Source of the DNA: Mycobacterium sp. KBS0706
Lineage (GTDB): Bacteria > Pseudomonadota > Alphaproteobacteria > DSM-16000 > Inquilinaceae
NCBI RefSeq assembly: GCF_005938675.2
Contig: NZ_VCCH02000004.1
Span: 62,001 to 126,000, forward strand
Length of the DNA stretch: 64,000 nucleotides
Direction of reading: 5' to 3'
A program made the translations under genes and the position numbers. The notes beneath the pieces are model-generated. The model made no database searches, was not told the DNA's origin, and worked only from the letters and a program-made list of their open reading frames with translations. Position 1 is the first letter of the stretch; each line of letters begins with the position of its first letter. Positions 45,186 to 52,986 of this stretch are shown piece after piece.

Positions 45186-46732
45186 ACGCCATGATGCCGC
45201 CGGACCGTTCGCTGCTGTCCCAGGACCGGCCGCTGGCCATCGCCATCCTCGCCATGGGCGGCCAAGGCGGCGGGGTGCTGGCCGACTGGATCGTGGCGCT
45301 GGCCGAGGGCAATGGCTGGGTCGCCCAGTCGACCTCGGTGCCGGGCGTGGCCCAGCGCACCGGCGCGACCATCTACTATATCGAGATGATCGCGGCGAAG
45401 CCGGGCGCTGCACCGGTCTTCGCGCTGATGCCGACGCCGGGCGATGTCGACGTGGTGATGGCGGCCGAGCTGATGGAGGCCGGCCGCGCGGTGCTGCGTG
45501 GGCTGGTCACGCCCGACCGCACCACCCTGATCGCGTCGACGCACCGGTCCTTCGCCGTGGTCGAGAAGGAGAAACCGGGCGACGGCACCGGCGACCCCGT
45601 GGCCGTCGTCGATGCGACGGATTTCGCCGCGAAGCGCACCATCGCCTTCGACATGGAGGCCATGGCCGGCCGCAGCGGCAGCATGATCTCCGCTGCCATG
45701 TTCGGCGCCCTGGCCGGGGCCGGGGTGCTGCCGTTCCCGAGGGACGCGTTCGAGGCGACGATCCGCGCCGGCGGCCGCGGCGTGGAACCGAGCGTCGCCG
45801 CCTTCCGCGCCGCCTGCGACCGCGCCGCCGTGCCGGAAACCGAGGCGGTCGCCCGCACGCCCGGGAAGCGCTTCGAGGCGTTGCCGGTGACCGTCGGGCA
45901 CCCGGCGCTCGACCACCTCGTCGGGCGCATCGCGCAGGAGTTTCCGGCCGCCGCTCATCCCATGCTGTTCGCCGGCGTGAAGCGGCTGACCGACTACCAG
46001 GACCCGGCCTATGCGGATGAGTACCTGACGCTCCTGGCCCGGCTGCACGCCGAGGACATGGCGCAAGGCGGCGCTGGGAACGGCCTAGCCTTCACCCTGG
46101 CGGCGGCGAAGCATGTGGCGGTGGCGATGGCCTATGACGACGTCATCCGCGTCGCCGACCTGAAGGTCCGGTCGCGCCGGTTCGAGCGGGTGCGCCGCGA
46201 GGTCGGCGCCGGCCCGGACCAGATCGTCACCACCACCGAATACATGCATCCGCGCATGGAAGAGGTCTGCGGCACGCTGCCGAGAGCGCTCGGCGCCTGG
46301 ATCGAGGACCGGCCTGCCCTCTTTTCGCGCCTCGACCGCCTGGTCAGCCGCGGCCGGCGCGTGCGCACCGGGACGATCTTCTGGTTCCTGGGGCTGCAGG
46401 CCGTGTCGGGGCTGCGACGAGTCCGCCGCGGCACGCTGCGCCATGCGCGCGAGACGGCCCATCGCGACGCCTGGCTGGCCACCGCCCTCGAGACGCTGCG
46501 GGTCAACTACGACCTGGCGGTCGAGGTCCTGGAATGCCGGCGGCTGGTCAAGGGCTATTCCGACACCCATGCCCGCGGCGAATCGAAGTTCGAGCGGGTG
46601 CTGTCCGGCCTGCCCCTGCTGGTCGGCCGCGACGACGGTGCTGCCTGGCTGCGCCGGCTGCGGCAGGCCGCACTGGCCGACGAGGACGGCACGACGCTGG
46701 AGGGCGCGCTGAAGACCATCGCGACGCTGTGA
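45182..46732 (+). CDS. iorB: Indolepyruvate oxidoreductase subunit beta with C-terminal DUF6537-like extension
   Basis: A 516-residue protein. The first 200 residues match the pyruvate-ferredoxin oxidoreductase gamma domain (IAILAMGGQGGGVLADWIV, STSVPGVAQRTGATIYYIE). The following 300 residues (for example FAGVKRLTDYQDPAYADEYL, VLSGLPLLVGRDD) form the extension found in proteobacterial IorB, absent from the roughly 200-residue archaeal subunit. It completes the enzyme with IorA. It is convergent with the MarR gene, 19 bases between stops. Confidence 0.88.
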   Translation: MNAMMPPDRSLLSQDRPLAIAILAMGGQGGGVLADWIVALAEGNGWVAQSTSVPGVAQRTGATIYYIEMIAAKPGAAPVFALMPTPGDVDVVMAAELMEAGRAVLRGLVTPDRTTLIASTHRSFAVVEKEKPGDGTGDPVAVVDATDFAAKRTIAFDMEAMAGRSGSMISAAMFGALAGAGVLPFPRDAFEATIRAGGRGVEPSVAAFRAACDRAAVPETEAVARTPGKRFEALPVTVGHPALDHLVGRIAQEFPAAAHPMLFAGVKRLTDYQDPAYADEYLTLLARLHAEDMAQGGAGNGLAFTLAAAKHVAVAMAYDDVIRVADLKVRSRRFERVRREVGAGPDQIVTTTEYMHPRMEEVCGTLPRALGAWIEDRPALFSRLDRLVSRGRRVRTGTIFWFLGLQAVSGLRRVRRGTLRHARETAHRDAWLATALETLRVNYDLAVEVLECRRLVKGYSDTHARGESKFERVLSGLPLLVGRDDGAAWLRRLRQAALADEDGTTLEGALKTIATL

Positions 46733-46751
46733 CCGCCGCGGCGCCGGCCGC

Positions 46752-47255
46752 TCAGATATCGTGCTTGCGGATGTTGCGCAGGATCTTGTGCAGGGTGGCG
46801 ACGAAGGCGACGTATTCGTCGCCGTCCACGCCTTCGAACATCTGCGTCAGCAGCCCGTACATGGTGGGCCACACCGCGTCGAAGACGGCCCGGCCCTCCT
46901 CGGTGATGGCGATGTCGCGCACCCGCATGTCCTCGGCGCGCGGCTGCCGGCGGATATAGCCCTGCTCCTCCAGCGCATCGAGCGTACGGCTCATCGTCGA
47001 CTGCTCGGTGACCGCATAGACCGACAGTTCGTTGATCGTCAGCGTCGAGGAGATGCCGAGGATGGCGAGCGCCCGCATCTTGGTCGTGGTCATGTCGTGC
47101 GCCTTCAGCGCGTCCGACATGTTGGCGTTCCAGCGCGCCATCACCCGGTTCATCAGATAGGGCGCGAACTGGTTGAGGCCGATCTCACCGAGCGTCGGGC
47201 GCGTGTCGCCCTGCTCCAGCCGGCGCAGCACCGTTCCGGCAAATCTGTCGGTCAT
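46752..47255 (-). CDS. MarR-family transcriptional regulator
   Basis: A 167-residue winged-helix repressor (LAILGISSTLTINELSVYAV, QSTMSRTLDALEEQGYIRRQ, and the wing RAEDMRVRDIAITEEGRAVF). MarR proteins often respond to aromatic acids. It lies 38 bases after the cyclase-family gene on the same strand and points toward iorB, so it may control the aromatic metabolism genes on both sides. ATG 47255 is chosen since the upstream extension is not family-like. Confidence 0.87.
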   Translation of the reverse strand: MTDRFAGTVLRRLEQGDTRPTLGEIGLNQFAPYLMNRVMARWNANMSDALKAHDMTTTKMRALAILGISSTLTINELSVYAVTEQSTMSRTLDALEEQGYIRRQPRAEDMRVRDIAITEEGRAVFDAVWPTMYGLLTQMFEGVDGDEYVAFVATLHKILRNIRKHDI

Positions 47256-47293
47256 CGCGCTCCCACCTGCTTCCAGTCTTGCGAGGCTGGCCC

Positions 47294-48085
47294 CTACCCT
47301 GCCCGAGGCACCAGTGCAAGGGCGCGCACCGGCGAGCCGGTGCCACCGACGAATTTCAGCGGCGCCGCGATCAGGATCGCCCCCTTCGGCGGCAGCTGGT
47401 CGAGGTGGCACAGGCTGGCCAAGCCGTAGCGGTTGGCCTTGTGCAGCAGATTGTGGGCGGGAAAGGGCGGGGTCATGCCGCCGGCCGAGCCGGCATCGGT
47501 GCCGACCGTCTCGGAGCCCCAGCCGAGGATGCCCTTCGACAGCAGATACTCGATCGCCTCCGCCGTCGGGCCCGGCGAATGCGGGCCGTTCTGGTCGACG
47601 TTCAGGAAGGTCTCCGACGTCCCGTTGCGCTTGTACCAGTCGGTGCGCAGCACGACCCAGGATCCGGCCTCGATCGCGCCGTGCTCGGCCTCCCAGGCCT
47701 TGATGCTGTCGACCGTCAGCAGATAGTCGGGGTCGGCGGCCGTTTCCGCCGAGCGGTCGATGACGTTGACCGGCGCGACGAAGCTTTTTGGCGGGATGCG
47801 GTCGGTGGTGTTGTCGGGATGATCCCGGCCGGTGATCCAGTGCACCGGGGCATCGAAATGGGTGCCGGTATGCTCGCCGAGCTCGAGCCAGTTCCAGGCC
47901 CAGAACGGGCCGTTCTCATCGTATCGCGAGATGGGGTGGACCTTCACCGCCGGCGTGTTCTTCCCGATCTGGGGCGGCAGCTGGATCACCGGCGTCTCCG
48001 GCCCGAGCGGCGCGGTGAGGTCGACCACCCTGATCGAGCCGTCGAGCAATGCAGACGCCAGGCCGGCGAGACTATCGGTTGCCAT
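47294..48085 (-). CDS. Cyclase-family hydrolase (kynurenine-formamidase-like)
   Basis: A 263-residue metal-dependent hydrolase with the family signature HTGTHFDAPVHW near residue 74 and downstream RTDWYKR. Members include bacterial kynurenine formamidase and isatin hydrolase. The ATG at 48085 is 5 bases from GGAGG; an adjacent ATG at 48088 is only 2 bases away. It is cotranscribed with the MarR gene and diverges from an amino-acid transporter; with indolepyruvate oxidoreductase nearby, an indolic or aromatic substrate is plausible but unproven. Confidence 0.82.
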   Translation of the reverse strand: MATDSLAGLASALLDGSIRVVDLTAPLGPETPVIQLPPQIGKNTPAVKVHPISRYDENGPFWAWNWLELGEHTGTHFDAPVHWITGRDHPDNTTDRIPPKSFVAPVNVIDRSAETAADPDYLLTVDSIKAWEAEHGAIEAGSWVVLRTDWYKRNGTSETFLNVDQNGPHSPGPTAEAIEYLLSKGILGWGSETVGTDAGSAGGMTPPFPAHNLLHKANRYGLASLCHLDQLPPKGAILIAAPLKFVGGTGSPVRALALVPRAG

Positions 48086-48408
48086 CATGACCTCCCGTTT
48101 GGTTCTGCCGGGTCGACCCGGTTCGTCATCCCGGAACCTTAGGTCAGAATATCTGCAATCACAACTATCTGGCTTGGTGTTCCAGTACACCAGCCCGAAA
48201 GAAGCATGGAATCGCATAGGAGAAGCTTCAGACCTAAAACAATCCGATTGATCGGGGGTATCCGCCGTGATCACATAGCGCGGCCAACGAGGCGGCGTCT
48301 CAGCCCGCCCGCCCAGCGAGCGGACGGTCCTCGGCCGGAACAGCGCCAGCCTCTTCAGCGACGAAAAGCAAATAAGTCCCGCGATGCGGGACGGCAGAGG
48401 AGGCACGC
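48086..48408. promoter_or_regulatory. Divergent control region between cyclase-MarR and amino-acid transporter genes
   Basis: No gene is seen in these 323 bases. Two opposed copies of TTAGGTC (48139-48145, and as GACCTAA at 48231-48237) lie 86 bases apart, and an imperfect repeat TGGTGT..ACACCA spans 48175-48192. These are possible MarR sites; support is only from symmetry and position. Confidence 0.4.
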
Positions 48409-49200
48409 ATGATGAAATTCTTCGGGACGCTGGGACTCCTGGTCGCATTCGGCGTAGCGGCGGCAGCACCGGCGCAGGCCGAGACCATCACGGTCGGGGC
48501 CTACCCGGCCAATCCGCCGTGGGAGTACAAGACCGACAGCGGCGCCTTCGAGGGCTTCGAGGTCGACGTCGCCAAGGAGGTGGCCAAGCGCATCGGCGCC
48601 GATGCCGAGTTCCAGGACCTCGGCTTCCAGGCGCTGTTCGCCGCCACCAGCTCCAGCCGCATCGATTTCGCCATCTCCTCGATCTCGGTGACCAATGAGC
48701 GGCTGCAGAACCAGGCCTTCACCCAGCCCTATTACGACAGCGACGGCACCATCGTCGGCAAGGCGGATTCGCCGATCCATTCGCTCGACGACCTGAAGGG
48801 CAAGACCATCGGCGTGATCTCGGGATCGACCGGCGAGGTCTATGCCAAGGCCAATGGCGAGAAGCTCGGCTTCGCCGAGGTCAAGAGCTACAACGCGCAG
48901 CAGGACCTGCTGCTCGAAGTGCAGAACGGCCGCATCGACGGCGGCGCCGGCGAGCTGGCCGGGTTCCAATACGCGATCAAGCAGATGCCGGCGCTGAAGA
49001 TCCTGGTCCGCATCCCGACCGGCGAGCGTTTCGCCATGATGACGCGCAAGAACCATCCGCTGCTGGCGAAGGCGAACGACGCGATCAGCGCGATGAAGAC
49101 CGACGGCACCCTGGCCGCGATCCACAAGACCTGGTTCGGGGTCGATCCGGAACCCGGCAGCAGCACGGTGACGCCGGGGCCGATCCCGCAGGCCCAGTAA
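48409..49200 (+). CDS. Polar amino acid ABC transporter substrate-binding protein
   Basis: A 263-residue family 3 binding protein. The signal peptide (LGLLVAFGVAAAAPAQA) is followed by TITVGAYPANPPWEYKTDSG and EGFEVDVAKEVAKRIGADAE, the start of the ligand domain, and an internal DDLKGKTIGVISGSTGE strand. GAGGAGG precedes the paired ATGs. It is followed by one permease gene; no ATPase gene is present nearby. Confidence 0.88.
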   Translation: MMKFFGTLGLLVAFGVAAAAPAQAETITVGAYPANPPWEYKTDSGAFEGFEVDVAKEVAKRIGADAEFQDLGFQALFAATSSSRIDFAISSISVTNERLQNQAFTQPYYDSDGTIVGKADSPIHSLDDLKGKTIGVISGSTGEVYAKANGEKLGFAEVKSYNAQQDLLLEVQNGRIDGGAGELAGFQYAIKQMPALKILVRIPTGERFAMMTRKNHPLLAKANDAISAMKTDGTLAAIHKTWFGVDPEPGSSTVTPGPIPQAQ

Positions 49201-49261
49201 CGGCAAATCACCGGGCCGGGCGCAGCGTCCGGCCCTTCCGCTGCGTCAGCCGGTCCGGACC

Positions 49262-49939
49262 ATGGAACTGATCGACACCTTCTTCAACGGGCCGGTACTG
49301 GTTCGTGCCTTTCCGATCCTGCTGCGCGGCCTGGGCAACACCATCTTGCTGGGCTGCACCAGCATCATCCTCGGCACTCTGGCCGGGCTGCTGGTGTGCC
49401 TGGTCCGGCTCTACGCCCCCCGGCCGCTGCGGCTGCTCGCGATCGGCTACATCGACGTGTTCCGGGCGCTGCCGATCCTGGTGCTGCTGATCCTGATCTA
49501 CTACGCCCTGCCCTTCATCGGCATCCGGCTGTCCTCCTTCGTCTCCGCCACGCTCGCCTTGTCGATGGTGCTGGCGGCCTTCACCGCCGAGGTCTGCCGC
49601 GCCGGCATCGAGAGCATCCCGCGCGGGCAGTTCGAGGCCTCCTCCGCGCTCGGCCTGCCGTTCTGGCTGGCGATGCGCAAGGTCATCCTGCCGCAGGCGA
49701 TCCGCGTCATCATCCCGCCGCTGACCAGCAACTGTGTGTCGGTGTTCAAGGACACGGCCCTGGCCTCGGTCGTCGCCATGCCGGACCTGCTGAAGCAGGC
49801 CACCGACGCCCAGGCCCAGATGGCCAACCCGACGCCGCTGATCGGCGCCGCGATCATCTATCTCGCCTTCCTCTGGCCGCTGGTCCGGCTGATCGGCCAT
49901 CTCGAAATGCGCGCCAAGCGGCGCGCCGGCCGGCCCTGA
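49262..49939 (+). CDS. Polar amino acid ABC permease, HisM/GlnP family
   Basis: A 225-residue permease with helices ([38 protein letters not shown]) and the EAA loop ([20 protein letters not shown]). A single permease gene follows the binding protein after 61 bases; it may act as a homodimer. The ATPase must be encoded elsewhere. Confidence 0.88.
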   Translation: MELIDTFFNGPVLVRAFPILLRGLGNTILLGCTSIILGTLAGLLVCLVRLYAPRPLRLLAIGYIDVFRALPILVLLILIYYALPFIGIRLSSFVSATLALSMVLAAFTAEVCRAGIESIPRGQFEASSALGLPFWLAMRKVILPQAIRVIIPPLTSNCVSVFKDTALASVVAMPDLLKQATDAQAQMANPTPLIGAAIIYLAFLWPLVRLIGHLEMRAKRRAGRP

Positions 49940-49964
49940 CCGCGTCCCATCAACGGAGATCATC

Positions 49965-51230
49965 GTGACCCCCATGCCAGCAGACGCCTTCCCGATCGAG
50001 GCGGTGCGCGCCCAGTTCCCGGCCCTGCAGAAGGAGAAGGCCGGCGACTTCATCTTCCTCGACAATGCCGGCGGCGCGCAGATTCCACAGAGCGTGCTGG
50101 ACGCCGTCACCCGCCACCTGGTCGACCACAACGTCCAGCGCGGCGGCCGCTACAACAAGAGCCAGGCGGTCGACCGCGCGGTCGCCGAGGCACGGGAGAG
50201 CGTCGGGCTGCTGGTCAACGCCTATGACCCGGCCGAGATCTGCTTCGGCATGAACGCGACGTCCTTCATCCGGCTGGTCAGCCTCGGCATCGGCCAGACG
50301 CTGGGGGAGCGCGACGAGATCGTGGTCACCGACATGGACCACGATGCCAACATCGCCACCTGGCTGGCGCTGGAGGGCGCCGGGGCGAAATTCGCCTGGT
50401 GGCGGATGCGCGAGGACGGCACCCTGCATGTCGAGGACCTGGTGCCGCTGCTGTCCTCGCGCACGCGGCTGGTGGCCTGCACCGCCACGGCGCATTCGAT
50501 CGGCACCATCGTCGACATCGCCGAAGTGTCGCGGGCGGCACAGGCGGTCGGTGCCGAGGTCTTCGTCGACTGCGTCCATTACGGCCCGCACGGGCTGATC
50601 GACGTCCAGGCCTGGGCTTGCGACTACCTGGTCTGTTCCGGCTACAAGAACTTCTCGCCGCATATGGGCTTCCTCTGGGGCCGCTTCGACGCGCTGAAGC
50701 GGCTGCCGACCTTCCGCGAGGATTTCATCCCGGACGAGCCGCCCTACAAGATCGAGGCCGGCACCTTCGTCTATGAGAACGTCGCCGGCATGGACGCTTC
50801 GGTGCGCTATCTCGAAGCGCTCGGCCGCGGCTTCACCGGCCCGTCGATCGGGTCGCGCCGCGGCGACATCGTGGCGGCCATGGCCGCGATCCGGGCCTAT
50901 GAGGCCGAGCTGTCGCGCGAGATGCTGCGCCAGCTGAAGGCGTGCGGCGCCACGATCTACGGCATCGCCGACGAGGCCCGGGTGGATGGGCGGGTGCCGA
51001 CGATCTGCTTCAACATCCCCGGCCGCTCACCCCAGGCGATCGCCGATGCGATGTCCGACGCCGGCATCGGCATCCGGGACGGCCACATGTATGCGCCGCG
51101 GCTGATGCATCGGCTGGGCCTGCCGATGGCAACCGGCGCGCTGCGCGCCTCGATGGTCCATTACAACACGATCGGCGAGGTACGGCGCTTCGGCGAGGCG
51201 CTGGCCGCCGCCCTGCGCCGGACCGGGTGA
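49965..51230 (+). CDS. Class V aminotransferase / cysteine-desulfurase-like protein
   Basis: A 421-residue PLP enzyme of fold type I. The N-terminal [11 protein letters not shown], the phosphate-binding [10 protein letters not shown], the metal-like [11 protein letters not shown] stretch, [11 protein letters not shown] and the Schiff-base lysine Lys228 in [12 protein letters not shown] are visible. GTG 49965 is preceded by GGAG at 7 bases; an in-frame ATG at 49974 is less well placed. It is 25 bases after the permease gene, so it may convert the imported amino acid. Kynureninase and cysteine desulfurase are related alternatives. Confidence 0.8.
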   Translation: MTPMPADAFPIEAVRAQFPALQKEKAGDFIFLDNAGGAQIPQSVLDAVTRHLVDHNVQRGGRYNKSQAVDRAVAEARESVGLLVNAYDPAEICFGMNATSFIRLVSLGIGQTLGERDEIVVTDMDHDANIATWLALEGAGAKFAWWRMREDGTLHVEDLVPLLSSRTRLVACTATAHSIGTIVDIAEVSRAAQAVGAEVFVDCVHYGPHGLIDVQAWACDYLVCSGYKNFSPHMGFLWGRFDALKRLPTFREDFIPDEPPYKIEAGTFVYENVAGMDASVRYLEALGRGFTGPSIGSRRGDIVAAMAAIRAYEAELSREMLRQLKACGATIYGIADEARVDGRVPTICFNIPGRSPQAIADAMSDAGIGIRDGHMYAPRLMHRLGLPMATGALRASMVHYNTIGEVRRFGEALAAALRRTG

Positions 51231-51469
51231 TCCCGGCCGCGACAGGTCGACGGCGTGGCTGCAAGTCCCGCTCGCAATCAGTAGCTCTCTTGCGGAGGGG
51301 CGGCGGATGCAAAGTCAATCCAGCCCTCGGCGTAGCGGGCGAATCGTACGTCTCCGGCCGCTCCCATCAGAGTCGCAGGGCGATAATGGCGTCTCGCACC
51401 CGCCATCCCGGAGTGTTGAGGGCCAGCCAAGCCCGGCCGAGATCCCCCTGGCCGACGGCCGACTGGAAC

Positions 51470-51638
51470 AGCGGACCGGCGGATACGCCCTCGCCATGTC
51501 GGGGCTGGCGGGATGACCGGTGGCATCCTGCTCTCCCTCGGCTGGGATTTTGCCACCGTCTTCAGCGTCGCCGCGGTCCCGGCGCTGGTCGCCGCCGCCG
51601 GCATGGTCGCCAAGGGCCGGCTGCGGGCGGCTCCCTGA
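51470..51638 (+). pseudogene. Remnant of an MFS transporter C-terminus
   Basis: A 41-codon frame at 51513-51638 encodes GGILLSLGWDFATVFSVAAV and PALVAAAGMVA, which reads like the last two transmembrane helices of an MFS (AAHS-type) permease. In a different frame just before it, GGYALAMSGLAG resembles the preceding helix and ends at a TGA at 51514-51516. The shift between the two pieces and the absence of the rest mark it as a broken gene. Confidence 0.4.
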
Positions 51639-51919
51639 ACGGTCTCGCCGTGGCCGTCCGATCGCGCAACGCTGCATGAGAGACAAGAGTGCCTGGTCGA
51701 CTGCTTACCACGGGTTTATATGACCACGGCTGCAATAGACGCTCAGCAATGCCGGGATGTCGTCTGCAGGCCGTCTGATCTGGGACGTGTCTACGTCGAG
51801 ACGGGTGCGATGCATCTCGCCCTGCTCAGGGCCGCAGGGTGATCCCGGCGATCACCGCCCGCAGGCCTTCCGTCGCTTCGCGGCGGTCCTCTCGCCGGCG
51901 ACGAGATCCCGACTGTATC

Positions 51920-52110
51920 GCGCGCTGGCAGCCGCCTTCCGTGATGCTGTGGGGACGGCACGATGCCTTCTTCGATCTCTCGCCGAGATCCTGTCAAGGA
52001 TGCGGGCTCTGCCGAGGATGGAAGCCCATGTTCTCGACGCCGGCCACCTCCTGCTCGAGACGCACGCGGCCGCGGCCGCGCCGCTCATGCTCGACTTCAT
52101 CAGGGGACCC
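51920..52110 (+). pseudogene. Remnant of an alpha/beta-hydrolase gene, frameshifted
   Basis: In one frame (51926-51988) the DNA encodes WQPPSVMLWGRHDAFFDLSP, and in the next frame (51997-52107) LPRMEAHVLDAGHLLLETHA then PLMLDFIRG. Together they rebuild the C-terminal third of an alpha/beta-hydrolase, with the acid (GRHDAFF) and the catalytic His (DAGH) in normal order. A frame change near 51990 breaks it, and no N-terminal part is present. Confidence 0.55.
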
Positions 52111-52174
52111 AACGGGACAGCGAGCGAACGGGAGAGCGTGAGTGACGCCGCCAACGCAGTGTTTTCAGGCCCTT

Positions 52175-52645
52175 TCAGGGCAATGGGGACTGATCGTTCG
52201 ATTGTCTTTGATTTTTCAGACCCAGGCTTTTCAGGACATTCCACAGTCCGCTGAAAGGCGGACCCGCCTCGATCTCGATTGAATGCTCATCTCCAGAACA
52301 AGTTTTCAAAATTAAACGAGTCATCTGATTCTTGGTTTGGCCCATTTTTTTCAACTCAAGCAAATTCACACTGGCATTGCGCATTTCATCGATCTTGACA
52401 CTTTTTTCCACCATGTCAGAACACCAGATCAGCCTGTCTGTTGTAAGCAAGATCCAATGATTGTTACTAAAAATACCACCGACCACTGGCATTTCCATTT
52501 TTCCCAATTTTACCTTGGAGATGATTTCCTTTTTCTTTTCGCTATCAAGATCTTCGAAGAGAGAAATATATTGACCGTTCCCGCCTCTCCGGATAAACAC
52601 TCTACAAATGTGACTTCTCATTTCCTCAGACTTATCAATATTCAT
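52175..52645 (-). CDS. Candidate immunity protein for the Rhs toxin
   Basis: A 156-residue protein, Lys/Glu/Ile-rich and encoded by DNA of clearly lower GC than the flanks. No signal peptide or membrane helix is present. The pattern SNNHWILLTTDRLIWCSDM followed by beta-rich text resembles PH-like/YokE-type folds, but I do not recognise the family. Its ATG overlaps the rhs stop by 4 bases, the standard toxin-immunity arrangement, so it probably binds and neutralises the Rhs C-terminal toxin in the cytosol. Confidence 0.65.
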   Translation of the reverse strand: MNIDKSEEMRSHICRVFIRRGGNGQYISLFEDLDSEKKKEIISKVKLGKMEMPVVGGIFSNNHWILLTTDRLIWCSDMVEKSVKIDEMRNASVNLLELKKMGQTKNQMTRLILKTCSGDEHSIEIEAGPPFSGLWNVLKSLGLKNQRQSNDQSPLP

Positions 52646-52986
52646 GGAACGATACTTTCAAGAAGGAAATTATTTCCTTGCTTCACAAGTGTAAAGCCGA
52701 ATCTCTCTGCCATTGCCGGCCTCATCATCCTTTGCAGTTTCGGGTTTATTATAGCCACCGCAGATATACTGATGCGAGAGGCGCCGGCGGCAGCAGCCTC
52801 TTCCTTTAACGCCTGCACGAGATTTCCCATGCCCTGAGCATTCTCAGCTGCTTCCAAAAGGAATATATCAGTCTCCCACGTATCTCCAACGAGACGAGAC
52901 GACCCATAGACGTCATATCCAGCCAGCGATCTTTGCGTTGCTGACTGGAGTAACTCATCATCTGTCGGAATCCGACGCGAGTATTC
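52642..52986 (-). other. Rhs C-terminal toxin domain, GNAT-like
   Basis: The 114 residues after the conserved DPTGLA boundary differ in composition from the Rhs core and lie in lower-GC DNA. The order strand (WETDIFLLEA), acetyl-CoA loop and helix (AQGMGNLVQALKEEAAAAG), strand (ASRISISAVAI), then NPKL and AERFGFTLV, and strand (NNFLLESIV) matches the C-terminal half of GNAT acetyltransferases (QGxG loop, late RFGF). Only a minimal GNAT core could fit. Assignment is by pattern only. Confidence 0.5.

Larger units (their letters stand above)
51231..52174. other. Non-coding stretch with decayed gene remnants
   Basis: No intact gene is found between the aminotransferase and the immunity candidate. 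Pieces of two protein families appear in shifted frames (see the two pseudogene entries). The composition is mixed and the frames are short, as expected for a deletion-prone junction next to an Rhs cassette. Confidence 0.6.

Noticed and set aside
51720..51842. Short 40-codon frame ending GAMHLALLRAAG
   Set aside because: No family pattern beyond a few residues and no ribosome site; treated as part of the degraded region.
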